Shown: positions 1-12,895, counted from the stretch's first letter. The stretch: DNA of 64,000 bases from Oscarella lobularis (GCF_947507565.1 NC_089188.1:496001-560000); one strand, 5' to 3'. Notes: generated from the sequence alone by a model not told the origin. Numbers and translations are program-made.

Positions 1-2814
1 GGTGGAACGCTTATCTTCTGTTCAACGAACGCGTCGATTCGCCCTCTACCAGTTTGCGAATTCGCATCTCATCTCAACGCACGACGAGTCTTTGTTTTCT
101 TTTGCAGAGGCGGTCAGCAACGATGTGGGCAAACTGCCTGTTCTTCCCGGCGCAATCGAGCGCAGAATAGCAAAAGAAAATCTTGAATTTATGCATCTGA
201 AGGCGTTGTTCAGTATAGAAAATTTTCGTTTCATGAGAAGCGTCGATTCGGTCGCCCCTCTCACTGTCGACGTCGAGCCGATGGTAACCGAATCTAATGT
301 CGACTTCTTTATAACGATCAGATTCTTGCAGAAGGAGACGCAGGAGAAATTGGTCATGCTCGTTTTAAAGCTCTTGACGAATTTTTTGCTCTCCTACGGC
401 CTTCGAGCGAAAAAGGCGATACGAGGATTGGCCGGTGAATGGGTCAACAGTCTCCTGTCGTTGCTCAAGTGCAGTAAGAATATGCGTTTTTGGTTTGCTA
501 CATCGGCGCTCTTTTGCCATCCGCAACGCTTCGTGGAGTATCTCCTCGAATGTCCCAATCAAGGAGTGAGGGAGAGATATGGGAGGGGGGATGCCTATTC
601 ACTTCTTTGTGCTTTAGGTTCGCACGGCTTTTAGTCGCTTTCTTGCCTACCTTGCTCACTTTTCTCACAACGACGGCCCCTACGTCAATCACTCGCCTGT
701 CTACGGTCCTGCCTCCTCTGATATTATTGGATGTAAAGAGCGATTAGCTTAGACGAGAAATGGACTATTGTCTTTACAGCTCCGACGTCTCGCGAAACCC
801 TTAGCGACTGCATCGTAGAAGCCGTTCTCAATCTCCTAAACAAGGAAGTGGGCGAACACGAGCGTCACATCAGCAAGTATTTCTTCTTCTTTCTGACGTA
901 CTGCTCTTTCTCTGATGCAGAGGTCAGTTTTAACCCTCTCCCCACGTCCGCTTACGAAAACGAGCTTTTTCTTCTCAGCTTTCTCAATTGCTGAAAATGC
1001 GCGTACCGGCCCTATTCATAGCGCTCGCATTGGGCGAGGGTCCGGCTCTGATTGGCTACCGGCAACACGCGACCGATTTGTCGCGTCTTTATAGCGTCGT
1101 GTCGGTACTCGTGCGTTGCTACGACGTATCCCGTCACATTATTAATTGCGTCAAGGTTGCAACGCAGCCTATCATAATCGTCGATGAGATTTGCTACTTT
1201 GAACTACAGGAAGCAAAACCGGCTCCAAATCCGCTCTACGAGCTGTCTCAGCCGGAGGGAATGCACCCGGAAATTGTCGAGGCTTTGTTTGAAAATCAGA
1301 AGTATGTCTGCCTCGCTTTTGTGCCTTTGATATTTGAGTCACTTTTTTAGGTATCTGAAAAAGGTCATTAGCGAAAACGCTGCTGCTGAAGACACTTTGC
1401 AATTATTTAAAGTTCGTCGTCCCTGCGACGTTCTCCCCACATCGTAGTTTCATTTCGTTTTTTTCCCTCCTTAGTTTCTTTGTTGGGAAAATCCTACGAT
1501 GTCGCGCATGGTTTTAACCGAATTGCTCTATCAGGTTCGTTTTTCGGGTGCACGCGAGAATGTTAGCTAGAGTACCGCGCGTCGTAGATTACGTACGCGT
1601 TGGCGTACGAACTCCGACCCTACTAGGATTTGCTCTACTGTATACTCATGCTGGACGACTCCTGGCAGCATGCTCGTCTCCTAAACTGCGTCAGAAGTGA
1701 GTGGAAACGAGAGCTATACTGTCGGCGGAGATATCTCTTTTCCTTAGGATTCCAAGAAAATCAGCTTGACGGTATCTTGGATATAATTCGCAGATCAACA
1801 AATAACCAGCCGAAGAGATCGTACCAGTGCATCAAAATGCTTGTCAATCTGTTCACAACGTAAGTGGAATTTCCTCAATAAGCGCTTTTCTCCGATCCTG
1901 TTCGCTTTTTTGCTTAGATCTCGTGTGGCGAATGAACTTCTCAAAGACGAGTCCATGTACCGACCTTTTAAAGCGTTGGTCGATTGGCTAGGAGACAAAC
2001 TCGACAAAGTAAGAAATATAGTTCAGATTCTTCGTCGGTCACGTTCTTTCTCTAGCGTCCCTACGGTCACTCGTATTCGCACAACAACTCGTGTCCGCCA
2101 GCGCAGTCAAATGAATCGTCCCAGGGGTACGAATACGTTAAGATATCTTCTACAGCTCCTAGCCATAATCCGAAATAGATATTTTCTGGAACGGTCGAAC
2201 AGCGCCAGTCAGATACTTACAAAAGCCTACGATTTACTACCAGAAGACGTAAGAAATGCACGCGTTTCTTTATCAGAGAGCCTACTATTTTCATATAAAG
2301 GAGCAAGACGAAGCGAAGCCAATAGTCGACGATGACGTTCCGGAAAGCGAAAGTCCGACGGGAGCGTTGGAAGGTACCGTACCGGAGATGAGTCAATACC
2401 ACAACAGTCAGTCCCTCGGTGGGAAGTTGTCGGGTGCGGACCAGTCGGAGCCGGACCAATCGTCGCCAAGACGCGTTACGTGGGCGCGCGACTAGCGTGG
2501 AATTCTCGCGACCGACGAGAACGACCTCGATCGACGATTTGGACCAGATTCACAATACTCCGGGCGACAGTCCTCGCACAGTGCGATTCGACGAAAGGAT
2601 TGGCGAACCTGGCACCTCGGGCGACTCAAACGATAAGTACGAATACGACGTTATCACCATAGCTCCTCCTAATCATTTTCCGAATTATAGGAATTACGTG
2701 GAAAGGCCAAACAATGCCGCACAGACACTTTTAAAAGCCTACGATTTACTATCAGAAGACGTAAGAAATTCTCGCGTTTCTTTAGTAAAGAGCAGTGCTG
2801 TATTGTTCTCATAA
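1..2814 (+). pseudogene. USP9X/FAF-like deubiquitinase, C-terminal part, copy A (broken)
   Basis: The spliced translation follows the C-terminal half of the USP9X/fat-facets family of ubiquitin-specific proteases, which remove ubiquitin from substrates; only the region after the catalytic domain is inside the window. Visible blocks include WNAYLLFNERVDSP at the start, RFWFATSALF and VEYLLECPNQ (about 500-565), LAHFSHNDGP (about 660), LAHGEGP-type text near 1035, FLCWENP (about 1475), AYELRPY (about 1606) and KRSYQCIKMLV (about 1815). Introns are short, for example 52-107 and 566-617. Two lesions are seen: a TAG at 1624-1626 where copy B has TTG, and an 11-base loss near 2488-2493 relative to copy B that creates a stop at 2493-2495. 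It also has an extra pair of exons (about 2500-2765) repeating the preceding Ser-rich/YFLER-type exon pair. The upstream part lies outside the window. Confidence 0.8.
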
Positions 2815-3071
2815 AATCAAACGGTAAAATCGTTGTCTTACGTTGGGAAGATTTCATAAATTGTTATTATATGTCCTGAAGTGCGTCAAAGTGTTGTTAG
2901 ACATTAGCTATTGAAGAGAGGTTTTCTGTCTCTTTTCACGGATATATTCATAGAGCGATTTATCGTCTTGAAACAGCAGTATCCATAATACATGCAATGC
3001 TCAATTGCTAGATGTTACTCGTATCACAAAAGTGCAGATACATAATTTAACCAATGTTTACAATTTATCAG

Positions 3072-3454
3072 ATTGAAAAGACTGTAGAAAAGGAAAAATC
3101 TTCTTCTGCAGAAAGCGAAAGTTCTTCTGAAGTACATGGCTGTGCTAGAGTCATATGGTATGTGATTCTGTGTATTTCTTTAGATCATTCGTTCTCTTCA
3201 GCGTCAAATAGAAGAGGAGAGAGCTACTGCTCGATTAAACGAGAGCAATTTTACCAAGAAGTTCCACTCTTATGAACAAGTAAGTGGGTTGGTAAAGAGT
3301 GTAACAACTAATAGGAAAATTCTGCCTTAGCTGATTCGTGATTTAAAGGAAGAGAAAAGTAGACTTCTTTTAGAGCACAAAGAGAAGATGGACCAATTTC
3401 AGAAGGCCAGTCGGTCCCTTCGTGCGCGATCTGCGCGAGCAGAATCGGATCTCA
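3072..3454 (+). pseudogene. Three coiled-coil exons, copy A (truncated)
   Basis: Three exons with good splice sites lie at 3072-3131 (Glu/Lys/Ser-rich, 20 residues), 3184-3279 (32 residues, contains QRQIEEERATARLNE) and 3331-3454 (contains EKSRLLLEHKEKMDQ). The first two begin and end in phase 0, the third ends in phase 1. They are the same exons that precede kinase K1 on the minus strand at 47.6-47.95 kb. Here the series stops abruptly and a foldback element begins about 35 bases later, so no kinase domain follows. Heptad-like charged sequence predicts a coiled coil. I infer a fragment left by duplication, with no independent function evident. Confidence 0.65.
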
Positions 3455-3490
3455 GTAAAGATTATATACATAAAGGGAATAATTGAATTA

Positions 3491-3925
3491 CAGAATTTTA
3501 AAAATTGCCGAATTTTTGGCAATATCGGACACATTTGATAACGTTATTTTGTTGTAAAGCAAGCTCAGAAAAACTGAAAATGTATAGCTGTCAAGGTTTA
3601 TTTGCATTTCTCGAAAATAGCATTTAGCACAGGTGCACTGGTGCTAAACTCAGAAAAAGCAAGTAGACATGCAGTTAGCTGGCATTAGTAACTCTTAAAT
3701 GCTCTAGGAAAGGTCAGAAAGTAGTTTGGTGAACGGCCAGACTTTTCTCTCTTGCTATCTGCCACCTTCCATCTGTGCAAACGCTATTTTTGAGAAACGC
3801 AAAGAAAGCTTGGCCATTACAAATTCTCAGATCTCTTGAGCTTGCTTTACAATGAAATACCGTCGATGACCGTGTCCAAAATTGCCAAAAATTCGGCAGT
3901 TTTTAAAATTCTGTAATTTAATTAC
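3491..3925. mobile_element. Foldback-type element with long inverted termini
   Basis: The sequence at about 3491-3570 (starts ATTACAGAATTTTAAAAA) returns as an imperfect reverse complement at about 3838-3920, giving inverted arms of roughly 80 bases around a 270-base centre without coding potential. The arms differ at a modest number of positions, so the copy is not very recent. It abuts the point where the duplicated coiled-coil exons of copy A end, so it may mark a rearrangement breakpoint. Confidence 0.5.
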
Positions 3926-4256
3926 AAATTTAAATTTAATTAAATAATTAATATAGGATGAAAGAGCAAAGAAAGAGATTTCCCACGATATATAACTTTC
4001 CCTATTGGCGATTATCTTGAAGAAAATCGCTCTGTCCGTATCGTATGTGAGTGTCCGAAAGTACGTGTCACTGACCTTGCTCGAATAATAGCGTGTCATC
4101 TGGCGATGGCTCTTTCGATCCAGCCGAAACTTTGGTAAGGAATTTCTAAGGGAACAAGGAAGAAGATCAGCCAGAAGCGGTTTGGATCTACAGTCTCCAA
4201 CGCACACAAGAACTGTCCGAACTACATGTTGTCCGAAAGTACCGGAACGACTCTAT

Positions 4257-4715
4257 AGACTTGGTATCGACTCGATCGATTCGATATCGACTCGATGGAC
4301 TCCATGGACTCCTTATTGACTCGATATTAACTTGATCCATTCGATATCAACTCAATCGAGTCGATATCGACTCGATGGGCTCGATGGGCTCCATATTGAC
4401 TCGATATCAACTTGATCGATTTGACATCAACTCAATCGACTTAATATCGAATCGATGGACTTTATGGGCTCCATATTGACTCCATATCGACTCAATCGAT
4501 TCGATATCGACTCACGATGGACTCCATAATGACTTGATATCGACTCAACCGTATCGACTTGATATCGATTTGATGAACTCAATATCTCTCGATGGACTCG
4601 ATATCGACTCAATCGAATCGATATCGACTAGATCAATTTGATGAACTCGATATCAATCAGATATCGACTCGATATATTGACTCAATCGGCTCAATCGACT
4701 CGATATCGACTTGAT
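4257..4715. repeat. Minisatellite rich in GATATCGACTCGAT
   Basis: A degenerate tandem array built from short modules such as ATCGACTCGATCGA and CGATATCGACTC, with interspersed variants ending in GGACTCCAT. Units vary around 20 bases and the array is internally palindromic because GATATC and TCGA are self-complementary. Open frames across it are artefacts of the repeat. Confidence 0.75.
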
Positions 4716-5605
4716 CGGTTAGGTTTTTGGGCCCACTTATAGATTACGTCATACGCCGTGAGGTTTTGGCGAAAGGCTCAATTTTTAATACACGAAATTC
4801 GCTCGTTATTGCGGTGCGAAATAGGTCGTAGTGGCCCTCCTTTTAAGGCAGAGTGCGTGGTGCTGTATGACGTAATAATGAAGACAAACGCACAACGGAT
4901 TGTGTACCCCATATATATAAGAGAGCACCCAACGGTGACCAAGAAAAGAGCGATAGCCAGTCATCACTGCTTCGATCTTTGAATGTTTGCACCGCAAGAG
5001 AGTTTGGTAGAAGGCGTAGCGGATGAGCCTTTGCGATTATAACGAAAAGTTCTGACGTCATCCAAGATGGCCGCCGCTCTTAGTAGTATAGATTGTGCGC
5101 AGGCATGCGCTACGGCGCATGCCCGTACTCATTCGTGCCTTACGCGAGGGGACAGGGCGGAATTCCAAACGCGCATGCTCCGTCGCTAGGGCTTTTACGC
5201 GGCGTAGAATGTTCCTAAACCGAGCCGATTTGGCTCTCTAGCAAAAGATTTCGACTGTTTTCTTTGATAAAAACGAAAAGATAAGTTGTTAATCACTAGG
5301 TCGCGGGAGGATTTAGAGCGGGACCCTCTCGAACGAAACTTGCCTGACAATGGCAAAATCGCGCATTCGCGTGCACAGCATACACTATAGTGTACTGCCA
5401 TTGCGGTAATAATTACCTATGAAGTCGACTTTTTAGTCGAAAGAAGCACTCTAAATGATAAAAAGGGGCCTTCTTTCTTTGCTTTGATTTTCGGCTTTTA
5501 AAAAAGCCGGGCTTAATTCCCACGTGGCTTGTGGATTTTTCTTAGCCGTTTGATGTAGAATTTCTGTCGTGGAAAGCCCTTACGTCGCTTGTACTGGTCA
5601 CTGCA
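4716..5605. other. Non-coding stretch with a palindromic CATGCGC-type motif
   Basis: No exon-like sequence was found on either strand. Around 5100-5185 there are short inverted modules (CAGGCATGCG, CGCATGCCCG) followed by GACAGGGCGGAATTCCAAAC and GCGCATGC, a variant of a motif that recurs at about 10583, 11336 and 12123. Confidence 0.5.
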
Positions 5606-8600
5606 CTAATTGCCAGCATAGCTGTGATCACAGAGTACAGTTTCGAGGCGTTTTTCTTTCTGCAGTGCAGAAACGTATTCCGGTCTCACTGCAGAAGGCG
5701 GAAGATTTCTGAAGGATGGCTTTAGATGCTGCTGGAACTCCGTCGTAGTATACCAGTCTTCCTCTCTGTCCTCGACGTCTTCCTCTCCATCGTCGTCCTC
5801 TTCCTCGACGTGGCCTTCATCTGTATCATGATCTTCTTTTGCGATGCTCTTGTTGAAGGCTTCAGAGAGTTTTTTTATAGAGTCGAGCAAAAATGGCTGG
5901 CAGTAGGCGCATGATTCATCCTTTGTGCATGTCAAATGGAAAGAGTGCCCGCAGCTAAGTAGAATGACGTCATCGTTTTCCGAAGTGCAACTTTCCAAGT
6001 CACAGAGGAGATCTGCATTAGGCAATTTTGGCGTCGAGAAGCCGAGAGGAAGACTTCGCTGGTCTAGGGTGCAGATGAACGTATTCAACTTAAAGTTCCT
6101 TCGTCGTTGCCGAGTGCCAGTTGTTTCTTTTGACTGCCCTGGCTGATTATAAAGCTTGATCAGTTTATTAGTGAGAAATTCAGCAGCTCTTCCTGCTAAC
6201 AATTCCACATTGTGCTTGTGACTCTTTTTGGGATGTTCCGACAGAAAATTTAAGGTGAATTCGTGATCAAAGCTCTTGGCGCCTAGGACGTTGGCGATTT
6301 CAGTTATCTGTTCTGCAGATGTCCAAGAAGGACATTGCATTTGCAGCAACGAGTGAAAGGTTTCCACCTTTTTTTCCAAAAAAATATTCATGTACGACGA
6401 GAAGGTGCTCTTGTATTCAGGTATGATCATTTCGTGGTAAAGATGATCACTCAATGTCGCCAGCATAGCCTTATTGTAGTTGTGCCTCTGTTGTCCGATA
6501 AACATTATAGCCAGCCGTAATGTAGCTTTCTGCCACAACTCATTGCGCGATCCTTTGTGTATTGTGGCGTAGAAGTAGAAAACAAGAGGCACCAGGTCGT
6601 CGAGCAAGTACCTCAGTAAAAGGTACTCAATATCCTTGCAAATACCGCAAACACCGATGACATCCTCTCGCACCATCAACCAACCGCCAAATAGAGATGC
6701 AATGAGTGTTGTTTTCCGGTGAAATTTCGGTTTGCGAGGAAGTATTTTTTTTCGCCAAAAAGATGTTTATATAGTGCTATATTATGAGAACCATTAGATT
6801 ATACAATATTCTACCTTGCATATGATTTGTTTACCGGAAAATATAGGGTGATAAAGGCTTATTAGATTTTCCATGCTATTGATATAAATATGGAACGAAC
6901 CCAGCATTGGCAAAAGAGAAAGGATTGAAGCTTCTTCTTTGCACTAAAGTAAGACGCTGTCAGATCTTTCTTTATTTTTATAAAATTATGCGGGTTTAAT
7001 TAATAAGTTACAAGCATGTAAACATATATTTAAATATTTGCTTTAGCTTACCTGAGCTACCATCTTTTTTAGGAAATAGAAAGTTGGATAGTCTCCAAGA
7101 GATGGTAACCCCATATTGTCTAGGTACCTATAAAGCCTCTATAAACATTTTAATTTATTGATTAAGTTCTCCTCTGTAATGCCTTTTTAATGCTGGGTAT
7201 AAATCGATAGCATTTTCTACAGCCGCCTTGTAGTCACCTAGACTTTTGAGATTTTGCTCAGTTTCGCTCAGCAAGCAGCAGCTTTTGAGGCTATCGAGCT
7301 CCCTCTGAGAAGGAGTCACATAGCACCTGAACAAGAAGTCAAATCAAATTCTTAACCTGAGCAGTTTGAAAACCTTTGGTCTTCAAGCGATGATTGTATG
7401 TCCCTTGTGTTTAGATGCCTGAATGAGGATGGCAATACTGATAGCCACGTGCTTGCCATGAGGTCAGGAAGATTTTCAAGAAAATATTCTCTGACATGAG
7501 CGATTGCTATCCCCCCTCTTGGGAAATTTTCCGAAGGACAGTAATGGATAACAGAAGCATTGCCTTGCACAGTAAGACCAGGTATTGTTGAATGGATATC
7601 AGTTATTGCTATAGCAAAGTGGAACGCCCGAGACGTTTCTGAGGATGTTGGACGTTGGACTGAGTGGATACTATGAAAGTCGTCCACAACCAGCAGTGCT
7701 AGATGGTCATTGTCCAAAGCCGTTTTCAAGCGAGCGTTGACAAGACGCCTATTATCATCTGCTAGAGATCTTCGAAATTTTCTTATGGTCTTAGGGTGAT
7801 CGCAGAATCCAAGCCTCCTTCCGAATTCCAGAGCAGCTTCAGAGCAACCAGATAGGGACAAATGAAGACCAACGTCGCTTACAAAGGTTGTATTAAGCTG
7901 CCAATTAATCAAATAATATTTTCATTTTAACAATTATTTATTTTTAGTATACCTGGTTGCCGAGATACGCCAGGCGATGCAACTCTCCAACAACTCGAGA
8001 TTTTCGGAGAGTTGCTCGTCTCTCGGAGTCTATCTGAAGCGAATAGTTGCTTGTTATGGCGTTTTCAAGGAGGCTGAACAATCCAGGGGAATGCTCTTCG
8101 CAAAAAGCTTCCATTTCCGTTGCACTGTAGAGTTTTCCTTCTGTAGGCACGTGCTGACGAAAAGCTTCCTGGAATGACTTGAATAAGCCAAGGAACGACT
8201 CTAATGGGTGCCGTGAAGAACGGAGAAAGACAATCAACCAAAGTTTACCGGTTTTGATTCGTTCATTTTCTTCTTTCAAACGTTGGATTTGACGAGTCTT
8301 TTCATCTAGATCACTTTTGCTTCAATTTATGCGATGTAATTAATTAATTAATGTTTTACCTCTGTCTGCCTTCGTGGCATTTAGTTCTGCTGTCAAACTG
8401 CTGTTAATAGCAGCAGATGAAGCAATCTGACTTCGAAGCACAGCTAAGGTGAAAATTAGCTTACAGCTGCAAATAATTTATTTCTACTGCCTCTATTTAG
8501 TGTACAGTACCGGTCATAAGTATCAGGCCACCCCTAGTAACCCTTATACAGAGTCAAGTTTGTATGATGCGTGATAAAAAAGTCTCTCTTTGCTTTTAGC

Positions 8601-10180
8601 AAAGCTTCTTTTTAAAAGAAGAGATAAGTCTTAAATTTGTAAAAAAAAACAATTGTAGCAAATTTGTGGCAATTCCATTGAGACAATACGCGCTTTAGTG
8701 ATAACACTAAGAATAATACCCTTCACCGAACATAGGACAATTTTTGCGTAAAAATTGAATTTTCCTATGCTTAATTTTTTTTAATTAACTGAAAAGTCGT
8801 TAAAGTTTAACATGACAAATGTTGCAAAGTTGTCTTCCGCATGCCTCCAGTTTGGGACTAGGAAGCTACTCTGTTTGCAATAACGCCATTTTACCACCTT
8901 TTCATTTTAATTCTCTAAACTGGTCTAACTAATGCTTTAGAAATCGAAGTTGTCATTAGATGAAAGAGGAATAAATAAGCATCCTTTTCAGTTCTTTTAC
9001 TGAAGTTGCTGATGCTTTTAACAGAAATTTCTACGTATAGTTCTAAAACAAGGATTTTCTTAATGCTTTGCAAAAAATTAAAACTTTAAAAATTTCTGAT
9101 TTTTGCCTTTAGTTAGGTTGGTTTCAATCTCAAAAATTTCGCAAGCAATAAAACTAATGCTTATTAACTTTGGAAGTCAAATATTAATTCATTTTGCCTA
9201 AGTTTTGCCTAACTTTCAAAACGCACTATAAATAGACAGGGTTACAGTACTGCTCTTGTAACGCCACACAGTTGCTACAAAACTTGCAACATTTGTTCTA
9301 CGAAAGAAGAGCAAAGGTAGAAGGTTGTTACTAGTGCAAACAGAAGTTCGACTTCTACGTATCTTTTGAATGAATGAGCGCGTATTACGACAATGATTAC
9401 TAAAGAAACCAGGGTGGCCTAATACATATGATCGGTACTGTATATGCACTAACGTTATATGCAATAATTTTATTATACCGTTTTCTGCTTCAAGTCTTTT
9501 TATATCATAGCGGGCGTCATTGAGCTGCAGGCTAGTTGTTTCTATGTAAAATATAAAATATTATTTATTGGATGCCTCGAGTACAAAATACATAATTTTT
9601 TCTTACCTGAAAATGCGTTTTCTGCAGCCGCCTCGAGAACCAGCTGTTCTTTTTCAAACAGCAGCTGCTGTATTTGGAGGCACGCAGCTGACAACTGGTC
9701 CTGAACGCACGGCAGCTCAGCGGTTTCAGATGAACTTTCGGTAGCCGACTAGATTCGTACTTAAAAATGAGCTAAAAATGAATAGGTATGCCACAGACTT
9801 GAATGGTTCCAGATTGACGCTTTGGTGGTGGTCGATACAGGGGTGTGTTGAGACTTCCGGTAGTGAGTCGATGGAGTCGTGGTGACGTCGACAGATGAAC
9901 GCCGCCGGGATGCCGCTAATATCGTCGAGAACGGGCAGCAGCCTCTCAGAACACGGCCGCAGACTTCCATCACACCTAGAAGAATCGAAAAATACGCAAC
10001 ACTTCGAGGATTTATCGAGGGAAACCCGGGCGTGTTCAACGCATAGCGTGACGTCGTCGAAGAAGCCGCGTTCTCGAGCTTTTCGTCCTGAAAAAGACGT
10101 GATCTGTCCGAAACAAGCACGCGAGAGCGAGAGCGAGTTAGCGGGATGTCGTAAAAGCACGAGTAAGTGTTGTTTTGAGC
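5606..10180 (-). CDS. Multi-exon gene, DUF6589-like region plus RING-like C-terminus
   Basis: About a dozen exons can be traced on the minus strand. N-terminal exon(s) lie near 9790-10180. Coiled-coil exons follow at about 9607-9749, 9478-9541, 8386-8450 and 8251-8320. A longer region runs at about 7955-8206 and 7352-7898, smaller exons at 7178-7326 and 7045-7125, and a 3' exon at 5606-6700. The last exon contains MFIGQQRHNYNKAML and EKKVETFHSLLQMQ, resembling the DUF6589 family of transposase-derived-looking animal and fungal proteins. It ends with a Cys/His cluster (CDLESC, LLSCGHSFHLTC, CAYC) that looks like a RING-type zinc site, then an acidic tail. Neither domain was confirmed by search. 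The middle exons are unlike anything I can name. A 936-base transposon sits in the intron between the exons at 8386-8450 and 9478-9541. Exact start and several junctions are uncertain. Confidence 0.55.
8505..9440. mobile_element. Tc1/mariner-like non-autonomous element, copy 1 (936 bases)
   Basis: Starts CAGTACCGGTCATAAG and ends CATATGATCGGTACTG, giving inverted termini of roughly 30 bases (the motif GGCCACCC closes each arm). It is flanked on both sides by TA (8503-8504 and 9441-9442), the target duplicated by Tc1/mariner elements. No transposase frame is recognisable inside, so it must be mobilised in trans. A second copy of exactly the same length at 55461-56396 looks identical base for base where I compared them. 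Confidence 0.85.
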
Positions 10181-10582
10181 CATAGCGAGATATCGAGCGA
10201 GCGAGCGAGAAATATCGAGCAAGCGAGCGGGATGCAGGAAATGCGCTGCGTGATCGGTTTCAGCTGCTATTTGTGCAGTTTTCGAACGTTGGCAGGCGCG
10301 AAATTTGAATGTTTTCATTTATTTGTAGCGTTTCGAGGATCGACAGCTGAATATCGCGTACCGATAATTTTCGAACCCGTTTTTCTCAAAACGCGTACCC
10401 TCGAAAAAAAAACGCGTGGAGCTTGTATGAAAGCTAATGCATTGAAGTGTTCATTTTGTGTGAGTTCGAGCTTAGCCCGCTCGAACTCGCCTTAGCCGAC
10501 GCCCTTTTCTTCATAGAGGCGTTGTCGAACGCGAGTTGTAACATGGATCGCTGCTATTGGCCAATACTCGATTGTTCTTAGA

Positions 10583-10646
10583 GCATGCGCGTTTGAAAGT
10601 CCGCCCTGCCACGCGAGGGGCAGGACGGAGTTTGAAACGCGCGTGT
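10583..10646. repeat. Near-palindrome of a dispersed CATGCGCGTTTGAAA motif
   Basis: The left arm CATGCGCGTTTGAAAGTCC continues into GCCCTGCC; after a 7-base loop the right arm reads GGGCAGGACGGAG then TTTGAAACGCGCGTG. The two arms pair over about 27 bases with few mismatches. Single arms of the same motif appear near 5150-5185, 11336-11375 and 12120-12160, so it is a small dispersed family, perhaps termini of a degenerate transposon. Confidence 0.6.
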
Positions 10647-12774
10647 ACGAGTAGTTGTGCGTAACAATGGGCGGAGAGCCAATGACGTAGCCGTTGTCGC
10701 GCACGCGCTTTAAATCAGCCAATGAAGTAAACATTTATCGTTCTATCGAGACCCCATGAAAGAAAAACGGCTCGTCTAAGACGAGTTCGAATTGTCTAAG
10801 CTTGAGACTTCGCAAATCGAAGCTTCAATGAATAAGCTTTGATTTTAGCCCTGATGTATTTTTAGTTGAGGGAGACGTCAATCGAGAAAAAGCGGTTTGA
10901 AAGTTTTAGGACCGCCAAACGCACTAGGAACCGCACTTTTTTACTATAAATAGCTTCTAAAATTTACTAGAGTGTAGGGATTTGTAAATTCGCTTGAAAA
11001 ATAGCGGAGTCGCGCCTCAATCGCGCCTAACGAAACACGGTGTTTCGAATTTTGCTAAAATATGTTAAGTAAAAACAGCTTCCTTTTAGCGTCAAAGCAA
11101 AGAACGCTGCTTTTTATTTATACTACTGCCGTTTTAGGGAAGCTCGGCGACAAAAATGAGAACTTGTAGACGATACTATTCGTACGAGGGGCCCCGCTCG
11201 ATGCGTGTTTGTTTCAGTGAAGCATTGTCATATTTGTGCATTTTCGCCAGAGAAAATGCACTTATCAGAGGCTAGATAGGGTAAATTCAGCGCTTTCGGA
11301 GAACATTCGAAAGCGGGGAGTAACCCTAACTACGACGCATGCGTGTTTGAAACTCCGTCCTGCCTACGCGAGGAGCCGAACGGGTCTCCTCGTTACACGA
11401 CGAAGACTCAGCGGTCCTTCTTCCTTGGAAAATATTCATGATACCGACGAATTCCTTTGGAAAGCTCGTTCGAAAAACTACGTGTGATTTAATTACCAAG
11501 GTAAAACACGACAAAGCTTTCAGTTTTCCTAAAAAGAAAGGCGACATAACAAAAATAAGCATATCTCTCGCAAATAGGACGATTTTTCGGACAGAGGCGT
11601 GGCATGTTCGGCATTGACGTACGCTGCCGTGGACAAACAGCGAAGGACCTCATGTGTACAGTAAGACATCACCGGCGTGAAGTATCATAATCGTGTTTCC
11701 TATTCCTGTGCCCCAAATCAGACTGCGTGAGCCCTTCCTTTGTTTTCCACGGTAGCGTACGTCAATGCCAAACATGCTGTGAGCGTCTCGCCGCCAAGAG
11801 AGGCGAGCTGTTGGCGTCAGCTGCGGAGAACGCGAACCCGCGAAAAAGGGATTTCGAGCCTATTTCGCTAAATTTTTGCGCGAAATCAGATGAGCGGCAG
11901 ATAGTAGGCATCTCCCTAAGCGTACGTGAAATTTCAGCTATTATTTGCGAAATTGGACGCCTAAGCGGGGCTCAAATGAAAGTTTTTTTGTTCTCCCGCA
12001 CGATAATGTGACATTCGTTTGTCCCAAGGGCTTCTGGACCTTGGCCCAGCCAAAATTATTTTGAAGAACGCGTCTTTGAGTACTGATTGGCTAATCCCTA
12101 TTGTTACCTCACTAGCGGCGAGAATGCGCATGGGTTTGTCCGCCCTGCCCACTGCGACAGACCTAAGCTGTATCACCTATGGCTTGATGTAAAGAGTCTG
12201 AACGCTTTGAAAGGAGAATCGTCTCTTTCAAGCTTCGGTCACCGCTGACCTGACGTCAAAGGAAAACAACCCAGGACACGCTTCCAACATCCTGTTTATA
12301 GAACCCCAGGCGCGGCGGTGTTCACTTTCACGCTTATCAGTTGGCGTCCTGCGTTTCTATTTTGCTTATTGTACCGATCGCTTCGACTCGATCGATCGTG
12401 TCTTAGATAGGTCAATTCAGACAACTCGAACGCGATCAAAACCATACATACCGGTACGGCCGGCCGGGATTGCGCGCATGTATATAGTTCCTGCGCCGCG
12501 CTATATGGGAGTTGTCTCGATCGTTCGCGTACATTGACCCGTCAAGCTATATAGCGAATCATTACCAAATCACGGCAACGCGCAAAGTGGCTTAATTATC
12601 CCATCGTTCGATCGTGGCTACTTTGTGGCTCGTGGCCGAATTTAAGAGAGATTCCGTCGTCTATGCGTACGATATCGACGCTGCAAACGCGTAACTGCAT
12701 CGGCGCGACAACTTTTGGGGATCAAAAAGTTTCCATCGACGTCGTGAGAATCCGACTGTGCGCAGGAAAGTGCA

Positions 12775-12895
12775 TGAGTCCGGATGAGAGAGCCAGAAGG
12801 AGGGGTGAGTCCGGATGAGAAAGCTAGGAGGAGGAGTGAGTTCGGATGAGACATCCAGAAGAGGACTCGGAGTGAGTCCGGATGAGAAAGCGCAA
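12775..12895. repeat. Short tandem array, GTGAGTCCGGATGAGA unit
   Basis: Four to five imperfect copies of a module built on GAGTCCGGATGAGA, separated by variable spacers containing AGAAGGAG or AAAGC. No coding or known regulatory role is apparent. Confidence 0.6.

Noticed and set aside
4427-4612. Minus frame within the GATATC minisatellite
   Set aside because: Periodic translation of a tandem repeat.
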